The notes beneath the pieces are model-generated. The model was not told where the DNA came from, ran no database searches, and saw nothing but the letters and a program-made list of their open reading frames with translations. From Heyndrickxia sp050281185 (GTDB lineage Bacteria; Bacillota; Bacilli; Bacillales; Bacillaceae_C), in the NCBI RefSeq assembly GCF_050281185.1, contig NZ_JBNNWS010000001.1, positions 186,001 to 250,000 on the forward strand: a DNA stretch of 64,000 nt, read 5' to 3'. Of this stretch, positions 8,547-17,123 are shown one piece after another (within the stretch, counting starts at the first letter, position 1; each line of letters begins with the position of its first letter). The position numbers and the translations under genes are program-made.

Positions 8547-9314
8547 TTATGGACTGATTAATCGATAGCCCATTTCCGAAGAAATACTCTCCGCAATCTT
8601 CATAGTCGATTCTTTTATTACCTCAAGATGCTCACCTTCAAAACGATACGATGGACCGCTAACCGCTAATGAGGCGATAACCTCACCATGATAATTATAA
8701 ATCGGATAAGAAACACCTATAGTCCCTTCATCCTGCTCTCCATAGCTGATAGCAAACCCATTTGTTTTGATTTCTTCTATTTCTTTTTTTAGCTGATCCT
8801 TATTTAGTAATATTTGATTAAAGTTATATAAATTCGATTCATCGATAATTTCTACTCTCTTTTTTTCAGGTAAAAAGGCCAATAATAATTTTGGTCCTGA
8901 TCCAAGATAAAGCGGTGAGCGTTTACCAATTCTCGTAAATAAACGTAAAGCATGTGTGCTTTCCACTTTTTCAATATATACAGCCTCGTGATGTTGAACA
9001 ATTACAAGGTGAACGACCTCGTTAATTTCGTTTGCTAATCTTTTCATATGCGGTAGTGCAATTTTTCTTAGCTCCAATTGATCGGACACTAGCTGGCCAA
9101 GTTCCATCAACTTTAACCCGAGCTTATAACGCTTATCATATTCGGAATCCTTCGTTTTCGTTAAAAATCCACAATATTCTAATGAAGTGAGTAAACGATA
9201 GACCGTTGGTTTCGGTAATTGTACTAGATCAGTAATTTCCTTTAAGCTTAACTCTGGTTTTTCTTCTGTAAAAAAATCTAGTAAACTTAATGCCTTTATA
9301 ATACTTTGGTTCAC
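8547..9314 (-). CDS. IclR-family transcriptional regulator
   Basis: 255 residues. The N-terminal winged helix-turn-helix is at about 5-65 (IIKALSLLDFF...LPKPTVYRLLTSLEYCGFL) and the C-terminal effector domain is at about 80-250, with IclR-typical blocks RIGKRSPLYLGSGPKLLLAF and ISYGEQDEGTIGVSYPIY. Such proteins bind palindromes and respond to small carboxylates. GTG start behind GGAGCCGGAG. It is the last gene after the lysine-catabolic operon and is separated from lysDH by a hairpin. The perfect palindrome at 15017-15039 is its most likely operator. Confidence 0.9.
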   Translation of the reverse strand: MNQSIIKALSLLDFFTEEKPELSLKEITDLVQLPKPTVYRLLTSLEYCGFLTKTKDSEYDKRYKLGLKLMELGQLVSDQLELRKIALPHMKRLANEINEVVHLVIVQHHEAVYIEKVESTHALRLFTRIGKRSPLYLGSGPKLLLAFLPEKKRVEIIDESNLYNFNQILLNKDQLKKEIEEIKTNGFAISYGEQDEGTIGVSYPIYNYHGEVIASLAVSGPSYRFEGEHLEVIKESTMKIAESISSEMGYRLISP

Positions 9315-9342
9315 TATTCTCCGGCTCCTTCGGATATGAAAA

Positions 9343-9366
9343 TACTCCCTCTAGCATGAGAGGGAG
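9343..9366 (-). terminator. Intercistronic hairpin between lysDH and iclR
   Basis: The perfect 8-bp stem CTCCCTCT / AGAGGGAG with a 6-nt loop is followed on the minus strand by TATTTTC. The T-tract is weak, so it may reduce rather than stop transcription into iclR. Confidence 0.55.
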
Positions 9367-9384
9367 AATATTACTTAAGCTACA

Positions 9385-10557
9385 TTAAACACTTACATCG
9401 GAACGAGATACTACACTTTTATCCACAATGTTTACGTCCCGCTTTGCCATTTCTTCAATGTATTCCTTTCCAGGAACGATTTTTTCAGGAGCAAATACAC
9501 CCTTTTCGGAAATAAGGCCGCTTCCGATCATTTGGGCTACGACAGATATCGTATTAGCTGTTGCTCTAGCCATGGCAGTGACTTGGTTCACACGATCTTT
9601 ATATGTGATTAATTCATATTCATATTTTTCTTTTTCTCCAGCTTTTGTTCCTTCGACAATCACTCGGAGGAGAACCGCATCATCTTTTTCTCCGAGCTCT
9701 ACAATAGGATCTAGCACTTTCAACAAAACATCGCGTGGTTTTATTTTTTGACCATTCACTTCTACTTCATAATCATTTCTAGTTAAATTTAAATCCACAA
9801 GTAATTGAAACTTTTCTGCATGACCACGGTAACGGATTGTTTTATATTCTAGAGTTTCAACATCAGGATAGGATAAGGATAAAGTTGATGTCCCTCCTGC
9901 TGTATGAAAAGCCTCTAGCGGACCGAATCTCTCAAAATGAATCGTTTCAATTTCGGATAATGATGGAACTTCCTGCTTTATTCCATTTCGTATCACTAAG
10001 GATGGGTCTGTGTAATGATCAAAAACACCTTCCATTGAAAATACATGATTATATTCTAGCGGCGGTTCAGGTACAACCGGAATACCACCAACATAAATCT
10101 TAATTGATTTTACTTCATCAAGCTGGCTGGCTCCGTATCCAGATAGAATATTGATCATTCCCGGTGCAACCCCTAGATCAGGAATCAATGTTACATTCGC
10201 ATTCTTAGCTTCTTCATGCATTTCGAGCACATGGTCAGTAGCATGCCCAATATGTCCACCGAGATCGACACAACTAACTCCTGCTTCAATTGCTGCTCTT
10301 GCCACTCTCTCATTGAATGTATAAAATAGGGCATTAATCACGACATCATAATCACGTATAAAATGAATTAATTGATCCTGATTCGACGCGTCTAAATAAG
10401 CAGCTGATAGTTTAGAAGAGTTCAATTGCTGGCATACTGCTTCTGCCCTTTTGACATCGACATCTGCTAGTGTAACTTTATCCACTCCTACACTATTCAC
10501 CAAATCTCTTGTTGCTTCTTTCCCCATTAATCCTGCACCTAAAACTGCGATTTTCAT
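9385..10557 (-). CDS. lysDH: L-lysine 6-dehydrogenase
   Basis: 390 residues of the saccharopine-dehydrogenase fold. I recognise it as closest to the Geobacillus stearothermophilus L-lysine 6-dehydrogenase, which deaminates the epsilon amino group of lysine with NAD to give allysine, which cyclises to piperideine-6-carboxylate. The NAD loop VLGAGLMGKE is at 5-14. The blocks DLGGHIGHATD, PDLGVAPGMINILSGYGASQ and FHTAGGTSTLS match that enzyme closely. The start is the ATG at 10557, 9 nt after AAGGAGG, not the upstream ATG. Automated annotation would probably call it only saccharopine dehydrogenase. It is the fourth gene of the operon. Confidence 0.85.
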   Translation of the reverse strand: MKIAVLGAGLMGKEATRDLVNSVGVDKVTLADVDVKRAEAVCQQLNSSKLSAAYLDASNQDQLIHFIRDYDVVINALFYTFNERVARAAIEAGVSCVDLGGHIGHATDHVLEMHEEAKNANVTLIPDLGVAPGMINILSGYGASQLDEVKSIKIYVGGIPVVPEPPLEYNHVFSMEGVFDHYTDPSLVIRNGIKQEVPSLSEIETIHFERFGPLEAFHTAGGTSTLSLSYPDVETLEYKTIRYRGHAEKFQLLVDLNLTRNDYEVEVNGQKIKPRDVLLKVLDPIVELGEKDDAVLLRVIVEGTKAGEKEKYEYELITYKDRVNQVTAMARATANTISVVAQMIGSGLISEKGVFAPEKIVPGKEYIEEMAKRDVNIVDKSVVSRSDVSV

Positions 10558-10603
10558 GTAAAATTCCTCCTTGAATGAATTCAAATATGTGTTTAGAAAT
10601 CTA

Positions 10604-12106
10604 TTACTCTACATCAATTTGTGCACGTTGAAGCTTTCCACTATAATCGACATACACACTCTTCCACTCTGTGAAGACGTCTAATGCTTGCACACCCGAA
10701 TCACGATGGCCATTTCCTGTTCCTTTTGTCCCCCCAAATGGCAAGTGAATCTCCGCACCAGTAGTCCCAGCATTCACATAAACGATACCTGTATCTAAAT
10801 CACGCTGTGCAGCAAATACTCGATTTACATCTCTTGTAAAAATAGAGCTTGATAATCCATATGTAACCCCATTATTGACTTCAATCGCTTCCTCAAAGCT
10901 TTTCACCGGAATGATAGAAACGACTGGTCCAAATATTTCCTCTTGAGCAATTCTCATATCAGGACGAACATCTGTAAATAGTGTTGGAGCATAATAATAT
11001 CCATCTGCCAACTCTCCATTATTTAAAATGGAACCTCCTGCTAATAATTTTGCTCCTTCATCCTTACCAATTCCAACGTACTCATGGATTTTTTGCAGAG
11101 CACTTCGATTTATGACCGGACCTACCTTCACTTGTTCATCCAAGCCATTCCCAATTGTTAACTGTTTCATTGCCACTAACAGTCTTTCTTCTAATTGATC
11201 TTTCACACTTTCGTGAACAATAACTCTGCTACATGCTGTACATCTTTGACCGCTTGTTCCAAATGCACTCCACAAAATCCCTTCTACTGCAAGTGTCAAG
11301 TCTGCATCATCCATAACAATGACTGCATTCTTACCGCCCATTTCAAGGGAAACACGTTTTAATAATCTTCCACACGTTTCCGCAATTGTACGTCCCACTT
11401 CATTGGAGCCAGTAAATGAAATCACATCTATATCCGGATGCTCTACCATGGCATTACCTACTTCAGAACCTGATCCACAAACGAGATTGATGATTCCCTT
11501 TGGAAGACCAGCTTCCTCAAATATCTTCACCAATTCCCTTGCCATTAATGGTGTTTCTGTAGCAGGCTTCCAAATAACCGCATTTCCGCCAACAATTGCA
11601 GGGAATGACTTCCACGTTGCGATGGCGATTGGAAAATTCCATGGAGTAATGATTCCAACGATACCAACAGGTACTCGAATACTCATCGCAAATTTATCCT
11701 TTAGTTCAGATGGAGTCGTATTCCCGAATAATCGTCTGCCTTCACCTGCCATATAAAAGGCCATATCAATTCCTTCTTGTACCTCGCCACGCGCTTCCTC
11801 GATCACCTTTCCCATTTCTTGTGTTAAAATACGGGATAATTCTTCTTTTCTTTCCTTCATAATTAAGCCAACTTGATATAAAAGCTCTGCTCGTTGCGGT
11901 GCAGGAACTAATGCCCATTGCTTTTGGGCCTTTTTTGCTGCTTGGACAGCCCGATCGACATCTTCTTTAGAGGATAAAAGAATATCTCCAATGGATTCTC
12001 CATTTGCTGGATTGATGATAGGAGCATATTTTTCGTGTGCAGGAACACTCCACTCCCCATCGATATAATTAACAACTTTTTCACCGCTTATCACTGTATT
12101 TGACAT
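10604..12106 (-). CDS. NAD(P)-dependent aldehyde dehydrogenase (probable allysine/semialdehyde dehydrogenase)
   Basis: 500-residue member of the aldehyde dehydrogenase superfamily. ITPWNFPIAIATWK is at 153-166 and FTGSNEVGR at 231-239. The general base is Glu255 (LEMGGKN) and the nucleophile is Cys289 (GTSGQRC). The start is the ATG at 12106, 9 nt after AAGGAG. Lying between lysDH and a ThDP enzyme, it most plausibly oxidises allysine to L-2-aminoadipate, or glutarate semialdehyde to glutarate. Both assignments are inference from context. Confidence 0.88.
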   Translation of the reverse strand: MSNTVISGEKVVNYIDGEWSVPAHEKYAPIINPANGESIGDILLSSKEDVDRAVQAAKKAQKQWALVPAPQRAELLYQVGLIMKERKEELSRILTQEMGKVIEEARGEVQEGIDMAFYMAGEGRRLFGNTTPSELKDKFAMSIRVPVGIVGIITPWNFPIAIATWKSFPAIVGGNAVIWKPATETPLMARELVKIFEEAGLPKGIINLVCGSGSEVGNAMVEHPDIDVISFTGSNEVGRTIAETCGRLLKRVSLEMGGKNAVIVMDDADLTLAVEGILWSAFGTSGQRCTACSRVIVHESVKDQLEERLLVAMKQLTIGNGLDEQVKVGPVINRSALQKIHEYVGIGKDEGAKLLAGGSILNNGELADGYYYAPTLFTDVRPDMRIAQEEIFGPVVSIIPVKSFEEAIEVNNGVTYGLSSSIFTRDVNRVFAAQRDLDTGIVYVNAGTTGAEIHLPFGGTKGTGNGHRDSGVQALDVFTEWKSVYVDYSGKLQRAQIDVE

Positions 12107-12123
12107 TATAAACATCTCCTTAT

Positions 12124-13800
12124 TTATGATTTTTCACGAATTTGCTGAATCGTTTTATTCGTGGATATCTGTTCACGATCCATCTCAATTTCAATCACAG
12201 TCGGCTTTTTACTTGCCATTGCCTCATATAATGCTCTTTCAAACTCCATTTTTGTTTCCACCTTCACACCATTTGCGTTTAAGGAATGGGCTAGTTTGAC
12301 AAAATCAATATTCCCTAAATCTGTTCCGCTTATTTTTTCCGGGTAGTGGATTTCCTGGTGCATACGGATCGTCCCATACATTTGATTATTGAAAACTAGA
12401 CTTATTACAGGAATATCGTATCGTGAAGCCGTTTCTAGCTCCTGGACAGTCATCATCATCCCTCCATCACCAGATAGAGAGACAACGATTCGATTAGGAT
12501 GAGCTAATTTTGCGCCTATTGCCGCTGGAAGCCCATAACCCATCGCTCCAGATGTTGGTCCAATATACGTTTTTTTCTGATTGAATTGATAATATGAATG
12601 GAGCCAGCCTGCAAAATTACCTGCATCATTGGTAATAACTGCATTCTCTGGCAGATGTTTTTGTAATAAATCAATAACATCAAAATTAGTTAGCTTGAAA
12701 TTTTCATCATCATTAAGTATTGTGGTTGATTTTTCATAGGTGTGATGACACTTATCTGCCCAATCCTTCCATGTTGGTTGAACATCGATATTTAAACAGG
12801 CAAATAATGTATTTCTTGCATCTGCTGCTATACCAACGTCTGGCGGATAAACATTTCCTAACATATTAGGGTTGATGTCGATATGAATAAGTGTTTGTTC
12901 AGGGGAGATTAATGTATAGTCTTGTGTTGTGACTTCGGAAAGCCGTGTTCCTATTGCCAATATGACATCCGCTTTTTTGGTTGTTTCAAGAATACCCTTT
13001 GCAGTGCCTAATCCTAAATGACCTGCATACAAAGGATGATTATTTGAAAAAACATCATGTCTTCGAAAAGCCGCCATCACTGGTAATTGATATTTTTCAG
13101 CAAAATGGATCAATGCCTCTTCACCATCTGAATAGATGACTCCTCCACCAGCAATAATGAGCGGATTTCTCGCATTTTTTAGTATATCTTCAATTTCTTG
13201 AATCTCATCCTTAGCAGGAGTTGGTCTGGATACCTTCACTTTCTGGCCAAAAGTCATTGTACTTTCAACCTTTAGCATATCTTCAGGTAAGGAAATAACC
13301 ACTGGTCCTGGTCTTCCTGTTTGTGCGATACGAAATGCCCGTTGCACGAGTTCAGGTACTCTTTCTGCATCCTTTATTTCAACCGTCCATTTGGCAATAT
13401 GACCAAAAAATTGATCTAAATCTACTTCTTGAAAGCCTTCACGCCCACGAAATTTGCTGTGGACTTGACCGAGAAAAACTACCATTGGTGTTGAATCTTG
13501 AAAGGCAGTATGAACACCAATCGCTAGATTTGCTCCACCAACACCGCGAGTTGCCATAACCACTCCGGGTTTCCTTGTAGCTTTTGCATAGCCCTCTGCC
13601 ATGAAGGATGCTCCGCCTTCATGTCTTGCAGATATCAGCTCGATTGTTGGCTCATCATAGATGGCATCTAATACAGGTAAATAGCTTTCACCAGGTACAC
13701 AAAAAACCTTTGTTACTTCTTCAATTTTCATGCACTCGATGATTGCTTTTGCCCCCGTCATTACTTTGTTTTCTCTCATTTTTTCAATGGTTTGGGACAT
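12124..13800 (-). CDS. Thiamine-diphosphate enzyme, acetolactate-synthase-like (probable 2-oxo acid decarboxylase)
   Basis: 558 residues with the three-domain POX/AHAS fold. The Pyr domain is at about 15-180 with catalytic Glu61 (SARHEGGA), the central domain at about 195-335, and the PP domain at about 370-545 with the ThDP-Mg motif GDGG at 444-447 and NN at 471-472. The usual RHEQGA of acetolactate synthase is RHEGGA here, and no small regulatory subunit is encoded nearby, so true acetolactate synthase activity is unlikely. In this operon it may decarboxylate 2-oxoadipate formed by the aminotransferase. It overlaps the upstream gene by 17 nt. Confidence 0.85.
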   Translation of the reverse strand: MSQTIEKMRENKVMTGAKAIIECMKIEEVTKVFCVPGESYLPVLDAIYDEPTIELISARHEGGASFMAEGYAKATRKPGVVMATRGVGGANLAIGVHTAFQDSTPMVVFLGQVHSKFRGREGFQEVDLDQFFGHIAKWTVEIKDAERVPELVQRAFRIAQTGRPGPVVISLPEDMLKVESTMTFGQKVKVSRPTPAKDEIQEIEDILKNARNPLIIAGGGVIYSDGEEALIHFAEKYQLPVMAAFRRHDVFSNNHPLYAGHLGLGTAKGILETTKKADVILAIGTRLSEVTTQDYTLISPEQTLIHIDINPNMLGNVYPPDVGIAADARNTLFACLNIDVQPTWKDWADKCHHTYEKSTTILNDDENFKLTNFDVIDLLQKHLPENAVITNDAGNFAGWLHSYYQFNQKKTYIGPTSGAMGYGLPAAIGAKLAHPNRIVVSLSGDGGMMMTVQELETASRYDIPVISLVFNNQMYGTIRMHQEIHYPEKISGTDLGNIDFVKLAHSLNANGVKVETKMEFERALYEAMASKKPTVIEIEMDREQISTNKTIQQIREKS

Positions 13801-14977
13801 TATTTGTCACCTCGAGGTTCAGAGATTTTATTCTTTTCACTGCTTCATCTAAGCGTTCCGTAGGCACTGATAAGGATATTCGAAAATATCCTTCTCCAGA
13901 TGGTCCAAAGGAATTTCCTGGTGTGATAATAACTCCCGCCTCTTCCAGTACTTTTTCCGCAAACTGCTGAGAGGTAAAACCTTTTGGTACTGGTGCCCAA
14001 ATAAAAAATGATCCTCTTGGCTTTTTCACATGAATTCCAATGCCCTTTAAAGCATCCAGCATTTTTTCAAGCCGTTCATTGTAAATGGAATTATTTTGTT
14101 CAACTGTTTTGTAATCACTTTTCAATGCTTCTGCAGCAGCCTTTTGGATTGGTAAAAACTGACTCGTATCAACATTACTTTTTACATTGGACAACGCACG
14201 AATAATGTCTTTATTGCCGACAACATAGCCAATTCGCCAGCCAGTCATATTAAAGCTTTTTGATAAGGAACCGAATTCGATTGCGATTTCTTTTGCACCT
14301 TCAACTTGTAAAATACTTGGGGCTTTAAATTGATCATACGTTACTAACCCATATGCAGAATCATGGATGATACCAATTTGGTGCTTTTTCGCGAAGGCAA
14401 CTGCTTCTTTAAAAACATCTAATTCAACAGTTGCAGCTGTGGGATTTCCTGGATAGTTTAAAAACATAAGCTTCGCCTTTTCACAGATGGACTGTGAAAG
14501 TCTTGAAAAGATTGGGCGGTACTCATCATTTGGATCTAGTGGAAGATCAACACAATCCCCGCCTGCAAGATAAGTAGCTGTCCGATAAACAGGATAACCT
14601 GGGTCAGGAATAAGAACTGCATCCCCAATGTCTATCATTGCTGGAATGACATGTGCAATCCCTTCCTTTGATCCAATTAATGTGAGGATTTCAGTATTTG
14701 GATCTAGTTCTACCTCATAATGTTGCTTATAAAAGTCAGCTACTGCCTCACGGAATTCCTGACATCCAGAGTAACCTGAGTATTTAAAATTACTAGGATC
14801 TTTTAATTCCTGGATTAACCGATCAACGATAAAATCTGGAGTAGGTAAGTCTGGAGCGCCTATTCCTAAATCAATTACGTCCACACCTCTTTCTTGAAGC
14901 TTTTTCTTTTTTTCGTCAATAACGGAAAATAAATAAGGTGGTAATCCCTGAACCCGTTTAGAAACAAACGAAGACAT
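13784..14977 (-). CDS. PLP-dependent aminotransferase, class I/II (DapL-like fold group)
   Basis: 397 residues counted from the ATG at 14977, which has GGGGAGAG upstream. A GTG four codons earlier would remove the spacing. PLP-enzyme landmarks are NYPGNPT at about 174-180, HDSAYG, and SLSKSFNMTGWRIGY with the Schiff-base Lys at about residue 240. The sequence resembles LL-diaminopimelate/aspartate-type aminotransferases. As first gene of the lysine 6-dehydrogenase operon it could transaminate 2-aminoadipate to 2-oxoadipate, or lysine itself. Substrate is inference. Confidence 0.88.
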   Translation of the reverse strand: MSSFVSKRVQGLPPYLFSVIDEKKKKLQERGVDVIDLGIGAPDLPTPDFIVDRLIQELKDPSNFKYSGYSGCQEFREAVADFYKQHYEVELDPNTEILTLIGSKEGIAHVIPAMIDIGDAVLIPDPGYPVYRTATYLAGGDCVDLPLDPNDEYRPIFSRLSQSICEKAKLMFLNYPGNPTAATVELDVFKEAVAFAKKHQIGIIHDSAYGLVTYDQFKAPSILQVEGAKEIAIEFGSLSKSFNMTGWRIGYVVGNKDIIRALSNVKSNVDTSQFLPIQKAAAEALKSDYKTVEQNNSIYNERLEKMLDALKGIGIHVKKPRGSFFIWAPVPKGFTSQQFAEKVLEEAGVIITPGNSFGPSGEGYFRISLSVPTERLDEAVKRIKSLNLEVTNNVPNH

Positions 14978-15016
14978 CTCTCTCCCCACTTTCCATTAAA
15001 AATCACTTCATTTCAT

Positions 15017-15039
15017 TATATGAAATACAGTTTCATATA
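15017..15039. promoter_or_regulatory. Perfect 9-5-9 palindrome, candidate operator of the lysDH operon
   Basis: TATATGAAA, five bases, TTTCATATA. It lies just downstream of the predicted -10 box and before the aminotransferase start. The local iclR gene product is the best candidate ligand. Confidence 0.65.
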
Positions 15040-15050
15040 TTACAAGGTTC

Positions 15051-15079
15051 ATTATATGATAACGCTTTCACCAAATCAA
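15051..15079 (-). promoter_or_regulatory. Sigma-A promoter of the lysDH operon
   Basis: On the minus strand the -35 is TTGATT and the -10 is TATAAT with a 17-bp spacer. It lies in the gap between the aminotransferase and the CdaR-type gene. Confidence 0.65.
15057..15070. promoter_or_regulatory. cre site (CcpA operator) inside the lysDH promoter
   Basis: TGATAACGCTTTCA fits the cre consensus TGWNANCGNTNWCA at every defined position. It fills the spacer between -35 and -10, so CcpA binding should repress the operon when preferred sugars are present. Confidence 0.75.
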
Positions 15080-15089
15080 CAGTTTATTC

Positions 15090-16316
15090 CTAATTATCTA
15101 AAAATAAAACATCCTTAAACCTAGAATTCTGTTCTTTATTCATTTGATAACCTTTTAAAGCTAAATAGAGAGCCATGCTTTCTTCAAACGAATTAACATT
15201 CATCTGTAAAAGTTCATTAATCTGATTCAAACGGTATAACAAAGTATTACGATGTATATATAATGACCTTGCGGCTTTACTCATATTTAAGCCTTCCTGA
15301 CAGTAAATTAAAAAAGTTTCGATAAGAATGCCGGAACTTGGATGATTGATCAAATTAGTTATTTTATCCAACATTACCTCTGAAATAGTTGGATTTATTT
15401 CTTCTATTAGACTAATGATCAATACATTCCAATCTTGATATGAATACACATGATCTTTATAAGGAGATTGATTACTTATAGACAATAATTTTAATGCTTG
15501 ATGATAGGATCGACTAATCCCTTCGACCCCCTCATAACAGTTTCCGACTGCTATCAAGGCCTTGCTGTGTATTTGATGCTGATGCAAAAATTGATTCATT
15601 ATTTTTAATGCTTGTTTACTTGTTTCGGTGATTCTTCCTGAGTTACGATCTTTAACACCCTTTAACACAATCCATTGTTTAATATTTATAGATGTTAATA
15701 GGTCATCATCCTGTTCTTTAAATAACTTACCGATTAGTTGAAAAAGGTCATATTGTAAAATTTTAAAAACACGTTTGTTTGAAATTGACTCGATTTCATA
15801 ATGTGGAATATGTATGAGAATACATACTCTCGGAATTTTTACATTAAACCCCATCATTTCACAATAATTAATCAGCTCTTCACTACTTTCATTTGGACGT
15901 TGATGGAGTAAGTACTGAATAAAGTTTTCTTTCGCTTTCATTTGTAAAGAAAACGACTCCGCCTTCAAAGTTTCATGAAGGAGCATTTCAACATGATTAC
16001 GGACTAAATAAACATACTTAATAACTTCTTTTGGATCCCCAACTATACCCAATACACCAATTGGTTCCTGCTGAAAAAATATAGGGGTCGCTACACCAGG
16101 AAGGACATTCTCTCTCCCAATTACATTATCTTCCGAATATTGTACAGCCTTTCCAATTCTGAAAACTTCCTTTGTAGCCTCATGATATGTACCGATACGC
16201 TTTAAATCTGTGCATCCGATAATGATTCCTTTTTCATCAGTTATACTCATCGGCACTTCTAAAACAAAAGATGTTTGTTCTACAATCGATTGGGCAATTT
16301 GCTCAAAAAGCTTCAC
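15090..16316 (-). CDS. CdaR/PucR-family transcriptional regulator
   Basis: 408 residues counted from GTG 16316, which follows AGAGGTGG. Longer starts lack a ribosome-binding site. The N-terminal half is a sugar-diacid-recognition-type domain (SITDEKGIIIGCTD...PIGVLGIVGDPKEV). The C-terminus is the PucR helix-turn-helix (NMSKAARSLYIHRNTLLYRLNQI). Such proteins activate catabolic genes in response to a carboxylic or amino-acid derived ligand. It sits between the two halves of the catabolic island and could control either. The divergent FAD oxidase operon is the likelier target. Confidence 0.85.
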   Translation of the reverse strand: MKLFEQIAQSIVEQTSFVLEVPMSITDEKGIIIGCTDLKRIGTYHEATKEVFRIGKAVQYSEDNVIGRENVLPGVATPIFFQQEPIGVLGIVGDPKEVIKYVYLVRNHVEMLLHETLKAESFSLQMKAKENFIQYLLHQRPNESSEELINYCEMMGFNVKIPRVCILIHIPHYEIESISNKRVFKILQYDLFQLIGKLFKEQDDDLLTSINIKQWIVLKGVKDRNSGRITETSKQALKIMNQFLHQHQIHSKALIAVGNCYEGVEGISRSYHQALKLLSISNQSPYKDHVYSYQDWNVLIISLIEEINPTISEVMLDKITNLINHPSSGILIETFLIYCQEGLNMSKAARSLYIHRNTLLYRLNQINELLQMNVNSFEESMALYLALKGYQMNKEQNSRFKDVLFLDN

Positions 16317-16448
16317 ATACGCCACCTCTATAAATAGTTTGATTTTTGATATTAATAAATTATTATCTGATTCGTTTATGATATCAGAATTTTGTGCAAA
16401 ATACACATTCAACAAAACTTAGTTTTCCTGTATAACAAAAAGTAATAA

Positions 16449-17098
16449 GAAAAGCGGAAGCGCCTTGATCATCGGCGTACGGATTTTATAGTCTTCGACT
16501 GAGATAAAGGAAACACGGCGAGGGACGAGCCGATGTTGACTTATCGTAAAGAGGAGACGGAGAAATCCGCTAGCCGATAGGCGCTGAAGCTAGACACTAC
16601 GAAAAGCGGAAGCGCCTTGATCATCGGCGTACGGATTTTGTAGTCTTCGACTGAGATAAAGGNNNNNNNNNNNNNNNNNNNNNNNNNNNNNNNNNNNNNN
16701 NNNNNNNNNNNNNNNNNNNNNNNNNNNNNNNNNNNNNNNNNNNNNNNNNNNNNNNNNNNNNNTCGGCGTACGGATTTTGTAGTCTTCGACTGAGATAAAG
16801 GAAACACGGTGAGGGACGAGACGATGTTGACTTATCGTAGGGAGGAGACGGAGAAATTCGCTAGCCGATAGGCGCTGAAGCTAGACACTACGAAAAGCGG
16901 AAGCGCCTTGATCATCGGCGTACGGATTTTGTAGTCTTCGACTGAGATAAAGGAAACACGGTGAGGGACGAGCCGATGTTGACTTATCGTAGGGAGGAGA
17001 CGGAGAAATTCGCTAGCCGATAGGCGCTGAAGCTAGACACAGAAGACACTTTTCATGTCTAATATCCTTAGTAAATTTTATGCTTTCTTACCTTTTAA
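16449..17098 (+). repeat. Tandem array of the structured repeat, interrupted by an assembly gap (copies 2a-2d)
   Basis: Units of about 152 bp repeat head to tail (16449-16600, 16601-gap, gap-16891, 16892-17040). Each runs from GAAAAGCGGAAGCGCC to GGCGCTGAAGCTAGACAC. Only the last unit carries the conserved 3' tail (17041-17098). The array occupies the space where the promoter of the following FAD-oxidase operon would be expected. True copy number is unknown because of the gap. Confidence 0.9.
16663..16762. other. Assembly gap (100 N)
   Basis: Exactly 100 undetermined bases inside the tandem repeat. This is the usual placeholder for a gap of unknown size. Confidence 0.98.
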
Positions 17099-17123
17099 AA
17101 AATTTTTTTCGAGGGGGATTCTT

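Noticed and set aside
17055..17123. Extension of the FAD oxidase start into the repeat tail (MSNILSKFY...)
   Set aside because: The GTG at 17124 has a proper ribosome-binding site and starts right before the FAD-binding fold. The extension is encoded by repeat sequence.
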